64,000 bases of DNA from Oceanipulchritudo coccoides (GTDB taxonomy: Bacteria > Verrucomicrobiota > Verrucomicrobiia > Opitutales > Oceanipulchritudinaceae): positions 310,001 to 374,000 of the forward strand of contig NZ_JAAGNX010000001.1 in the NCBI RefSeq assembly GCF_010500615.1, written 5' to 3'. The number at the start of each line of letters is the position of its first letter. The first letter of the stretch is position 1. The position numbers were made by a program, and so were the translations under genes. Of this stretch, positions 28,045-36,406 are shown one piece after another. The notes under the pieces were generated by a model. That model saw only the letters and a list, made by a program, of their open reading frames with translations. It ran no database searches and had not been told where the DNA came from.

Positions 28045-29406
28045 ATGAATACTAAAAATCTCCTCCGATATCCTCTGCTTAGCTTAAGCGTCGCTGTTTT
28101 GGTTTCTGCTGAGCAACCTGTCGTCAACCGGATCTTGTTTGATCAATCCACGGTTGAAATGCATGTGGCCGTTGATCCTGGCAAGGCATACGACCTGAAT
28201 GCATCTGAAAGCCTCCAAACATGGGAGACCATTGGGTCTTTTGTAACGGATGCCTCTGAGGAAACTGTGGTGGCGACGCGCACAGGACAGTCTAAGGAGT
28301 TCTTTCAGGTAGTGGAGGCTGCTGCCAGTCTGCCAAGATTCTTTGCGGGAACCGTATCCGAAGTTCCTATGCCGGCAGATTATTTGGCACTAGGCTGCTT
28401 GAGTGGCCAGGACGCCTTCTATTACCTTACGGAGTCTAACAGTAAACTCAATAGAACTTCCCCGACTGGTACCACCCAGTCAGTTGTCCTCTCCAAAGCC
28501 GTGGGCTCCCTTGATATATGCTATATCAAAACTCCGAGCAGTGATCGTTTTGCAGCTTTTGAAACTAATCCAGATAAAATTATTATCATTCAATCGAGTG
28601 GTACTGTGATCGAGAAGGATCTATCATCCATTATCCCCACCAAGTGGGACCTTCTGACCGGTGAAGCTGTTAGTTTCCCGGACGGTATTGTTGTGCCGTT
28701 GGAGCCGGTTGGTCTATCTACAGATCCCGCTGAATATGCCTTTGCCGTTTTTGATTGGACAGGTGCCCTTATCCGGATTTTGACGATCCCAGTCCTGGAT
28801 CACTCTGGCCAGTACTTCGACTTTAACACGTACTATAATACCTTTGATCGAGTAGTACTCTTGGGAAGTTACCTATACGTGGGAGGGGGCCTTGCCTATA
28901 ACTTTAATCATCCCACTTCCTCCGAGTCAGGGGCGGTAATATTGCGCCTCAACTTATCAAATAATTCAATTGATACATTCACGGTGCTAGACAATGGCAA
29001 TGACAGGGAAAAGATTGATCTACTATTTATGCTAGGTTCTGGATTGGGATGTCAGGGAAGTCAGAGTACGACCTCAAGCACAGACGGAAAAGATCACGCC
29101 GCTGATCCCTTTTGGGCTAAGGTTGGCCTATCGGGCGTCGTCAATTGGATCCAATATAAGGGATTTGAGAATGATGATAATCTTTATGATCGGAGTCAGT
29201 TCCTGTCGCTCTCAAATGGCACTGCAATTATCATCAATTCAAATAATTCATTGGTAATGACGATCGATAGTGGAGGAAGTATAGGTGTGGAAGCTGTCCA
29301 CATGGGTCGACCTGTATTCTATAGGATTTTAAACTCAAGTGATTCCGTCATCTGGATATGGCATGAATGGAGGGAAGCTAGTGTGTTTCGCCTGAAACGA
29401 GGGTGA
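28045..29406 (+). CDS. Secreted hypothetical protein, possible beta-propeller
   Basis: 453 residues with a signal peptide (MNTKNLLRYPLLSLSVAVLVSA). Residues ~50-85 carry the YDLNASESLQTWETIG module seen at the ends of many secreted proteins here. The rest is built of beta strands with repeated lengths, compatible with a propeller, but no named family was recognised. It differs from its neighbours in having no SUMF module. It is preceded by 161 gene-free bases and followed by a gap with an HNH nuclease scrap. Confidence 0.65.
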   Translation: MNTKNLLRYPLLSLSVAVLVSAEQPVVNRILFDQSTVEMHVAVDPGKAYDLNASESLQTWETIGSFVTDASEETVVATRTGQSKEFFQVVEAAASLPRFFAGTVSEVPMPADYLALGCLSGQDAFYYLTESNSKLNRTSPTGTTQSVVLSKAVGSLDICYIKTPSSDRFAAFETNPDKIIIIQSSGTVIEKDLSSIIPTKWDLLTGEAVSFPDGIVVPLEPVGLSTDPAEYAFAVFDWTGALIRILTIPVLDHSGQYFDFNTYYNTFDRVVLLGSYLYVGGGLAYNFNHPTSSESGAVILRLNLSNNSIDTFTVLDNGNDREKIDLLFMLGSGLGCQGSQSTTSSTDGKDHAADPFWAKVGLSGVVNWIQYKGFENDDNLYDRSQFLSLSNGTAIIINSNNSLVMTIDSGGSIGVEAVHMGRPVFYRILNSSDSVIWIWHEWREASVFRLKRG

Positions 29407-29425
29407 TGTTTATAGGAGTACAGGT

Positions 29426-29605
29426 TCAACTTGTGACCTGACAACCCTTCCTCAAGTTACACTCAGGCCAGAGGGCCTGGAGATTCACCTCGACGGGTAG
29501 GCCACCTTTTGAAAATGGCTTTTTGTGGTCGATATGATGTCCGGTCAGTAGCAGATCCACCCCGCAGTGGGCACGGGTGTGGCTGTGTCGTCTGAGAATG
29601 GCAGT
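29426..29605 (-). pseudogene. HNH endonuclease remnant
   Basis: On the minus strand a 59-codon stretch reads HTRAHCGVDLLLTGHHIDHK, then KPFSKGG and NLQALWPECNLRKG, the C-terminal core of an HNH nuclease (HIDH, GG, NLQ, CNxxKG). A stop codon lies directly upstream (29606-29608) and no start is evident, so this is a truncated relic. Confidence 0.6.
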
Positions 29606-29665
29606 TCACAGCCTTGGAGGGTAGGCCCGGTGTAGGTATCGATGATCTTCATGAGGATGGGGTGG

Positions 29666-29706
29666 TGACCTGCTCCCCAAAAACTGAACGGGGCTTGATG
29701 AGAAGT
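29666..29706 (+). repeat. 41-bp direct repeat, left copy (IS-end-like)
   Basis: Begins TGACCTGCTCCCCAAAAACT and ends GGGCTTGATGAGAAGT. It matches 39341-39381 at 37 of 41 bases in the same orientation. The TGACCTGCTCCCC start resembles the terminal repeats of IS3-type elements, but no transposase is attached. Confidence 0.7.
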
Positions 29707-29820
29707 TCTCCTGCTGAAATAAGAGCAAAAGGGAATAAACTAATCCCGCCTGCCAATCTTTTGCCCTTTATCGGTTATTTTAATTGTAAATAGCCTATAA
29801 AAAAATTAGACGGATACCCG

Positions 29821-32800
29821 ATGAAACGGAATCTGCTCTTTATACCTCTCCTTGTTGTTTCACTTTCGGCAAACCAGTTAAGTTATGCCCTTCAGCTCAA
29901 CGAAATACGAACGGACCAACCCAACAACCCGGATGACGAGGAGTATGTCGAAATCAAGGGCATTCCCGGGGAGAGCCTTGACGATGTCTGGTTCATCTAC
30001 ATCGGCGATCACTCCGGTGATGGTGCATACAAGGGCTCCGGCGTGGTTGAAAGAGCTATAGACCTCACAGGTAATGTTATTCCTTCTGATGGCATATTCC
30101 TTTTGGCTGGTCCTGCATTTGACACAGCTTCTGTTGGCATTGATTTGGCTCAGATCGACTTTGTTTCCAGTGTGTTCGGCAATGCCATGGAAAACTCGGA
30201 TAATGTGACAGCCCTCCTCGTCCGAGGATGGACACAAGGTGAAGTGCTTACTTTCGAAGACCAACTCGGCGACCTCGCCATTGATATCGACGATAACGAC
30301 GACGGTACCCCAAATGCGGTTCTTCCTTGGACAAGCACAATAGATGCTCTCAGTCTCGTGGAATCTATTAAGACGGTACCCAGTGATCCCGGTGAATTTT
30401 ATTACGGCGAAACGTTTGGTGGTACGGATCTCGGCCCTTGGGGCGGAGGTTTTGTCCCTCCCCATGCATATCGAGCAAGTGATACGGGTGAATGGCTTAT
30501 CGGTTCGTACATTCTCTTTGAGGAGGATGCTAATGGTACCGTGATTGGCTTGTATCCGGAAGCCACAGATACGCCGGGTCTTATTAATCCGACCGCACCC
30601 CCTCCAACGTTTCCACCAAGTATTGAGGCTTTCTATCCTACATTTGCTTCAGTTGGTAACTCGGTCACAATTTCAGGAACAAATCTCTCCACTGTAAGTG
30701 AGGTGACGATTGGCGGGGTCAGTGCCAGTTTTTATGTCGAGGGTGAGGGTCTCGTTGTTGCCGTGCCCGGAGGTGCTATGACAGGTGATATAATAGTTAC
30801 CAATCCGGATGGTATAGATGATTCGGTTGGCTTCGTGGTTGTTATTGATACCGATTCCCTAGTGTTTGCGGAAGACTTCAGCAGCGGCCTTGGGGATTTT
30901 CAGGCAGTCAGTATAGCATCAACAGCCAATTGGACGCCTGGGGCTTTCGAAGATTCTTTCTCCATGGATATTGTTGGATTTGGAGCGGACGTGGCCTCCG
31001 ATGACTGGCTCATTACACCTGCCATTGATCTCACAACTGTGAGCAATAGTTTTTTTGTTGTGGGCCACGAGCGTGGCTTCAGTGGACCTCCGCTTGAGGT
31101 GAAGCTTTCAACAGACTGGGATGGCGCCAGTATTCCCACATCGGCCACATGGACAGACTTGACCGTAACCCTTGCTGGAGACAGCACCTTTGAATTAACT
31201 GACTCTGGTATGGTAGATCTTTCCGCCTACGACGGGCAGACCATATATATTGCCATTCGGTATACCTCATCTGGAATCGGTAGCGGTGAAGCTGCCACCG
31301 ACAGGATCCACTATTTTGCTGTTGGTAATACAGGTGGCCTGGATACCGACGGTGATGGCTTATCAGATATTGAGGAGACTTTGTATGGGACAGATATCAA
31401 TAATCCCGATACCGACTTTGATGGGTTATCGGATTACGATGAGGTTGTTGTTTACCTTACCGATCCACTGTTGGCTGACTCTGATGGTGACGGCATCTCA
31501 GATTCGGGGGAGATGGGAAATCCTGAGTATGCGTTAATCTTTTCTTTTCTAACTTGGTCCCAAGCAAAGGCGGATGCCGAGACGAGGGGAGGGCACTTGG
31601 CGACCTTCACAAGCCAGGAGGAGTGGGACACCGCCATTGCAAGTCTAGGTGCCGGAGCCCTTGACTCAATTACTGGTGCGTGGATTGGGGCTAATGACAT
31701 TGATGTAGAGGGAGTCTGGACATGGGTCACCGGGGAACCTTTTGCTTTCAACTTATGGGCGGTTGGACAACCTGACGATTTCAGTAACTCAGATGTGGCG
31801 GAAGTGAGTGGGGGGTTTGGGGCATCCCTAGGGATGTGGTATGATACAGGGACATCTGTTGTACGAGAGGCTTATATTCTTGAGATTCCAGGCACGCAGA
31901 CTGATCCGAATTTAGCCGATACCGATGGCGATGGATTGGACGATGGTGAAGAACGCACCGCCGGTACAGACCCACAAAATGCCGATACGGATGGCGACAA
32001 CCTGAATGATGGTGTTGAGGTAAACCTGACCCTGACAAACCCACTTGTTGCAGATAGTGATGGGAATGGAACCAATGATGACCTGGAGGATTTTGATGGG
32101 GACACGTTAACGAATCTGGACGAGGTAACCCTCTACCGATCAAACCCACTTCTTGCTGATACTGATGCCGATGGCCTGAACGATGATTTTGAAGTGGCCT
32201 ATGTAGGGAGTTTCTTTCAATTGGTCGCCTGGGCCTATACGTGGTCTCAAGCGGCAGCGCATGCAGACTCTATGAATGGTAGGGTTGCTGCTTTTTCTGA
32301 TGAGGCCATTTATTCTGACTTCAGTTTCCAGATTCGTCAGCAAACAACCGGTAATATATGGATTGGTCTCGGAGATGAAGCTTCCGAGGGAGTCTGGCTT
32401 TGGAGCGATGGATCAAGTCTCGCCTATGACCGTTGGTATGGAGGACAGCCTGACGGAGGGCTGTCGGAGAACCATGTTGTTATTTTTGATGGCACGCAGT
32501 CATGGGCAGACGCAGATGAGCAGTTTATCGCAGATGGATATATCTTTGAGTTCGTTGGCCTTAATCCGAATTCCCCAGACACAGATGGGGATGGGCTGGA
32601 TGACAATGCAGAATTGAATGTCTATGGTACTGATCCTCTTGTCCCCGACTCGGACGGGGATGGATTGGCAGACGGAGCAGAGGTTAACGACCATGGTTCT
32701 GATCCCTTGCTTCTGGATTCTGATGACGACGGACTTACGGATTATCAAGAGGTGGTGACCTATGGGACAAATCCAGCCCTCCAAGACTCGGATGGTGACG

Positions 32801-33915
32801 GCTTCTTCGACAAGTTTGAGATAGAAACTGGATTTGATCCGAATTTATCGGAAAGCGTCCCAGACACTTACTCTGAAATTCATTTAGCATTGGAGTTCCG
32901 GTTTAATGCGGGTTTCGGAGCCCTTTACAGGATTGAATCTTCGGGGGATCTTCAGATTTGGTCTGTAGAGGAAATCAATATTCTGGGAAATGGAGAGATG
33001 ATCTCTCGTTTCTATTCAACCAGAGAAAAGGATAAAAGATTCTTCAGGGCAAAGCTCGAGTCTGATTTGGATGCAATTGAGTTTAATTTAATTCCATCAG
33101 GAAGCTTTATGATGGGGGACTCCTACAGTGAGGGTCGAAATGACGAGTTGCCAGTCCATCAGGTGTCCTTGTCTTCTTATCACATGCAAGCAACAGAGGT
33201 AACAAAAGCACAATGGGATGACGTAGCCACCTGGGCGCAGAACAACGGTTATGACATTTTGCCTTCTGGAGGTAGTGGCAAGGGACCAGACCACCCAGTT
33301 TATGAAGTAACGTGGTTTGAAGCTGTGAAGTTCGCCAATGCCAAGAGCGAAAAAGATGGATTAAGCCCGGTCTATACTGTTTCTGGCGAAGTTTACAGGG
33401 CTGGTGGATCTTACAGTGCACCTGTTGATGTAGTCTTCAATCAGACTGCTAATGGCTATCGATTACCCACGGAAGCCGAGTGGGAATATTCTGCCAGAGG
33501 AGGTGTTGAAGGAGTTCGCTTTCCATGGGGCGATACGATATCCCACAGCAATGCTAATTACACGGCCTCAACCTCATATTCATACGATATAAGCACAACT
33601 CTAGGAGATCACCCTGACTGGGACGATGGTCCTGTTCCATTCACCAGTGTGAGAGGAGTATTCGGAACGAATGGGTACGGCTTGTATGATATGACGGGAA
33701 ATATGTGGGAATGGTGCTGGGATTGGTATAGTTCCAGTTATTACTCCGTAGCAACTAGCACGAATCCAACTGGCCCTATCGGTGGCTCCACCCGAGTTCT
33801 TCGTGGAGGTAATAACGGAGCATCTGCGTACAGTTGCAGGAACAGTGTTCGCTGGACCCTTCCTGGAACGAATTTCCCATATACTGGGTTTAGGTTAGCG
33901 CGGAATGCCAACTGA
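29821..33915 (+). CDS. Giant secreted protein: lamin-tail-like, IPT, two C-type lectin, TSP3 and SUMF modules
   Basis: 1364 residues. Signal peptide; lamin-tail-like domain ~24-190 (LNEIRTDQPNNPDDEEYVEI); IPT/TIG ~262-345 (FASVGNSVTISGTNLSTVSE); choice-of-anchor/cleaved-adhesin-like ~345-500 (DDWLITPAIDLTTVSN); thrombospondin-3 repeats; C-type lectin-like ~568-685 (TWSQAKADAETRGGHLATF); more repeats; a second C-type lectin-like domain ~795-915 (WIGLGDEASEGVWLWSDG); repeats; and a SUMF module ~1085-1364 ending RGGNNGASAYSCRNSVRW and TGFRLARN. A single cysteine remains at the FGE active site, so formylglycine synthesis is not expected. Calcium-dependent adhesion or carbohydrate binding is the likely role. 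The next gene starts 37 bases on, forming a three-gene cluster. Confidence 0.82.
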   Translation: MKRNLLFIPLLVVSLSANQLSYALQLNEIRTDQPNNPDDEEYVEIKGIPGESLDDVWFIYIGDHSGDGAYKGSGVVERAIDLTGNVIPSDGIFLLAGPAFDTASVGIDLAQIDFVSSVFGNAMENSDNVTALLVRGWTQGEVLTFEDQLGDLAIDIDDNDDGTPNAVLPWTSTIDALSLVESIKTVPSDPGEFYYGETFGGTDLGPWGGGFVPPHAYRASDTGEWLIGSYILFEEDANGTVIGLYPEATDTPGLINPTAPPPTFPPSIEAFYPTFASVGNSVTISGTNLSTVSEVTIGGVSASFYVEGEGLVVAVPGGAMTGDIIVTNPDGIDDSVGFVVVIDTDSLVFAEDFSSGLGDFQAVSIASTANWTPGAFEDSFSMDIVGFGADVASDDWLITPAIDLTTVSNSFFVVGHERGFSGPPLEVKLSTDWDGASIPTSATWTDLTVTLAGDSTFELTDSGMVDLSAYDGQTIYIAIRYTSSGIGSGEAATDRIHYFAVGNTGGLDTDGDGLSDIEETLYGTDINNPDTDFDGLSDYDEVVVYLTDPLLADSDGDGISDSGEMGNPEYALIFSFLTWSQAKADAETRGGHLATFTSQEEWDTAIASLGAGALDSITGAWIGANDIDVEGVWTWVTGEPFAFNLWAVGQPDDFSNSDVAEVSGGFGASLGMWYDTGTSVVREAYILEIPGTQTDPNLADTDGDGLDDGEERTAGTDPQNADTDGDNLNDGVEVNLTLTNPLVADSDGNGTNDDLEDFDGDTLTNLDEVTLYRSNPLLADTDADGLNDDFEVAYVGSFFQLVAWAYTWSQAAAHADSMNGRVAAFSDEAIYSDFSFQIRQQTTGNIWIGLGDEASEGVWLWSDGSSLAYDRWYGGQPDGGLSENHVVIFDGTQSWADADEQFIADGYIFEFVGLNPNSPDTDGDGLDDNAELNVYGTDPLVPDSDGDGLADGAEVNDHGSDPLLLDSDDDGLTDYQEVVTYGTNPALQDSDGDGFFDKFEIETGFDPNLSESVPDTYSEIHLALEFRFNAGFGALYRIESSGDLQIWSVEEINILGNGEMISRFYSTREKDKRFFRAKLESDLDAIEFNLIPSGSFMMGDSYSEGRNDELPVHQVSLSSYHMQATEVTKAQWDDVATWAQNNGYDILPSGGSGKGPDHPVYEVTWFEAVKFANAKSEKDGLSPVYTVSGEVYRAGGSYSAPVDVVFNQTANGYRLPTEAEWEYSARGGVEGVRFPWGDTISHSNANYTASTSYSYDISTTLGDHPDWDDGPVPFTSVRGVFGTNGYGLYDMTGNMWEWCWDWYSSSYYSVATSTNPTGPIGGSTRVLRGGNNGASAYSCRNSVRWTLPGTNFPYTGFRLARNAN

Positions 33916-33952
33916 ATCGCTCAACACTTAAATTACAAAAGGACTCAGGATA

Positions 33953-36304
33953 ATGTCTAAGTTTTCAATCATTTCGTTGGCCTTAATATCACTCTCAAAC
34001 GTTACTTCCGCACTATCAATTTACTACGACGATTTTTTTCAGGGAGCTGTCATTGAGTATAGCTTTACCTATTCCCTGCCTGAACCATTGCCAAGCTTTG
34101 GGATTTATTATGACCTTCTCCCCATTGATCCTGTGTATGGGGACTATCCGCCAGCAAGAATCACAAACCTCGAAACTTGGACAGCCGACTTCGCCATCGT
34201 TGATCAAGAAAGAGTACTGGATCCGATTTATATCGATCCTTCTAAAACTCTTGTTATGGAGGACGATATCCAATTTTTGGTAAATATTGTCTTTGACGAA
34301 CCTTACTTTCAAGCAGGATTAGAAATTACTATCGGTGGAGTTACTTACTCCGATGTTTGGTTTGATTTAGGTGAATTGTGGGACTGGGGCTCAGGTACTT
34401 TGGACTGGGAGCACAATAACCACATTTACGAGCCCGTTAATCTCAGTGAACGAATTGTCACTGCCTTATTAGCAGGAGAGACGATATATATTTCTGTTGT
34501 TCCAGTATATTCTGTTTCCTCAATAAGGTATCCTTGGCTAGGGGACTATCCAATAGAGTCAATTTCGCTTAATGCCTTTATGATTGGGCATGTAAGTGGA
34601 GTCCCAAATGTTCCTTTCACCAAGGATTCCTACGATTTCTCAGTGACTAACCAGGAAGTTGCCATTACGGGTTACACCTGTGGCGCCGCAGAAACAACTA
34701 TACCAAACGAGATTGACGGCGTACCGGTAACATCTATCGGTAACTCAGCCTTTCAATTTTGTGAGAACCTCGCACATCTAACTATTCCTGATAGTGTGAC
34801 CTCCATTGGTGATTATGCCTTCTTTCATTGCACCAGTCTTGATACTATTGTTTTTGGTGAAGGTCTTCTCCATATCGGTGACTTCTCCTTTGCCGATTGT
34901 GTGAATCTCACAAATGTTTATTTCCCAGACACCCTAATTTCAGTAGGTGACCTGGCTTTCAGTGATTGTCTCAGCTTGGAGAATGTTACATTTGGGAACG
35001 ACTTAAAAGCCATTGGAACTCTTGCATTCTGGGGTTGCTCAAGTCTAAGCAGTGTAACAATTGGGAGCAGTGTGTCCACTATCGGCAACTTTGCCTTTCT
35101 TGATGCTACCAACCTGTCAAAGGTTTATTTTCTCGGAGAGCCTCCATACTACGATTCTGGGATTTTTCCGAATTCAAATCCAGATCTTACGGTTAAATAC
35201 CAGGAAGGTTCTGCGGGATGGGGAACTGTATTTTGTGGAAGGCCAACCCAACCCTTTACTCCCTTTGTAGGAATAAGAAACTCTGGCGACTCGGTGAGTT
35301 TTCAGTTTGCCGGAGGAACACTGCAAGAGAGCGAGGATCTGCTGAACTGGACAAACGTATTTCCTCCACCTGAACCAGAAAGTCTCCTTCTGATGACTAT
35401 CAAGACTGGTCAGAAACAGTTTCTACGAATAAAGAATTCACCGACTTCAGAACGGCGTGATGTAGTGGGCTTTGAGTTCATTCCTGCGGACGACTTCCTT
35501 ATGGGGCTTCCCTCGGGTGGAATCGGTTCGTGGGCTGGCGATACGCAGCACGCAGTGAGCCTATCAAGGACCTTCTACATGAAGGATACTCCAGTCACAT
35601 ATGACGAATGGAAGGCTGTTTATGACTGGTCTCTATTACCTGAAAACATCGGATTGGGATATGCTTTACCGACTGGTGGCATGGGGGCAAAAACCTCCGA
35701 ATCAACCGGAAGCCATCCCGTAACGCGGGTGGATTGGTATGACGCTATCCTTTGGTGCAATGCCAAGAGTGAAATGGAAGGGCGCACGCCGGTGTATTAT
35801 TTGGATGCTACCCACAGTACGGTTTACCGGAGTGGTGAAGTGGATTTACTAAATTCATGGGTAGATTGGCAAGCTGATGGATACCGACTCCCCACAGAAG
35901 CTGAATGGGAGTATGCCTGCCGGGCAGGAACGACCACATCCTTCTTTACGGGCACCATTACGGCAACCGGCTTCGCCTTCTGTCCAAATCTGGATGCAGC
36001 CGGCTGGTATGGTGGGAACAGTGGGATCAATACTCATCCGGTAGGAGAAAAGTTGCCCAATCCATGGGGACTGTATGATGTGCATGGAAATATCTGGGAG
36101 TGGACCTGGGACCACCATGAAGAGTTTACAACGGCTTCCCAAATTGATCCGATCGGCCCGGATACAGGATCAAACCGGATCATGCGGGGAGGTAGCCACA
36201 ATAACAATGCAGAGAGTTGTCAGTCTTCTGCACGGTTTCCAAACCCGCCCGCGAACTCTGGATCGTACGGAGGGCTACGCATTGCCATAAGTGTGGGTGA
36301 TTGA
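33953..36304 (+). CDS. Secreted BspA-type leucine-rich-repeat protein with C-terminal SUMF module
   Basis: 783 residues with a signal peptide (MSKFSIISLALISLSNVTSA). After a beta-rich N-terminal part, residues ~230-400 are BspA-type leucine-rich repeats (LTIPDSVTSIGDYAFFHC, SVTIGSSVSTIGNFAFLD). A short linking module (ESEDLLNWTNVFPPPEPE) leads into a SUMF module (~505-783) with MGLPSGGIGSWAGDTQHAVS, HPVTRVDWYDAILWCNAKSE, DGYRLPTEAEWEYACRAGT and a terminal RGGSHNNNAESCQSSARF. Only one of the two FGE cysteines is kept. BspA repeats are known from surface adhesins; binding to a partner or glycan is inferred. It ends 3 bases before the extreme start of the next gene's frame. Confidence 0.82.
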   Translation: MSKFSIISLALISLSNVTSALSIYYDDFFQGAVIEYSFTYSLPEPLPSFGIYYDLLPIDPVYGDYPPARITNLETWTADFAIVDQERVLDPIYIDPSKTLVMEDDIQFLVNIVFDEPYFQAGLEITIGGVTYSDVWFDLGELWDWGSGTLDWEHNNHIYEPVNLSERIVTALLAGETIYISVVPVYSVSSIRYPWLGDYPIESISLNAFMIGHVSGVPNVPFTKDSYDFSVTNQEVAITGYTCGAAETTIPNEIDGVPVTSIGNSAFQFCENLAHLTIPDSVTSIGDYAFFHCTSLDTIVFGEGLLHIGDFSFADCVNLTNVYFPDTLISVGDLAFSDCLSLENVTFGNDLKAIGTLAFWGCSSLSSVTIGSSVSTIGNFAFLDATNLSKVYFLGEPPYYDSGIFPNSNPDLTVKYQEGSAGWGTVFCGRPTQPFTPFVGIRNSGDSVSFQFAGGTLQESEDLLNWTNVFPPPEPESLLLMTIKTGQKQFLRIKNSPTSERRDVVGFEFIPADDFLMGLPSGGIGSWAGDTQHAVSLSRTFYMKDTPVTYDEWKAVYDWSLLPENIGLGYALPTGGMGAKTSESTGSHPVTRVDWYDAILWCNAKSEMEGRTPVYYLDATHSTVYRSGEVDLLNSWVDWQADGYRLPTEAEWEYACRAGTTTSFFTGTITATGFAFCPNLDAAGWYGGNSGINTHPVGEKLPNPWGLYDVHGNIWEWTWDHHEEFTTASQIDPIGPDTGSNRIMRGGSHNNNAESCQSSARFPNPPANSGSYGGLRIAISVGD

Positions 36305-36406
36305 GTTTTGAAAATTATACCGGAATACCTCCCACCTAAAAAATTTGCTGTGAAAATATTAAGCTTATCGAAGTCCGTTCAATTATCTAACAGCCCTAGC
36401 TGGAGG

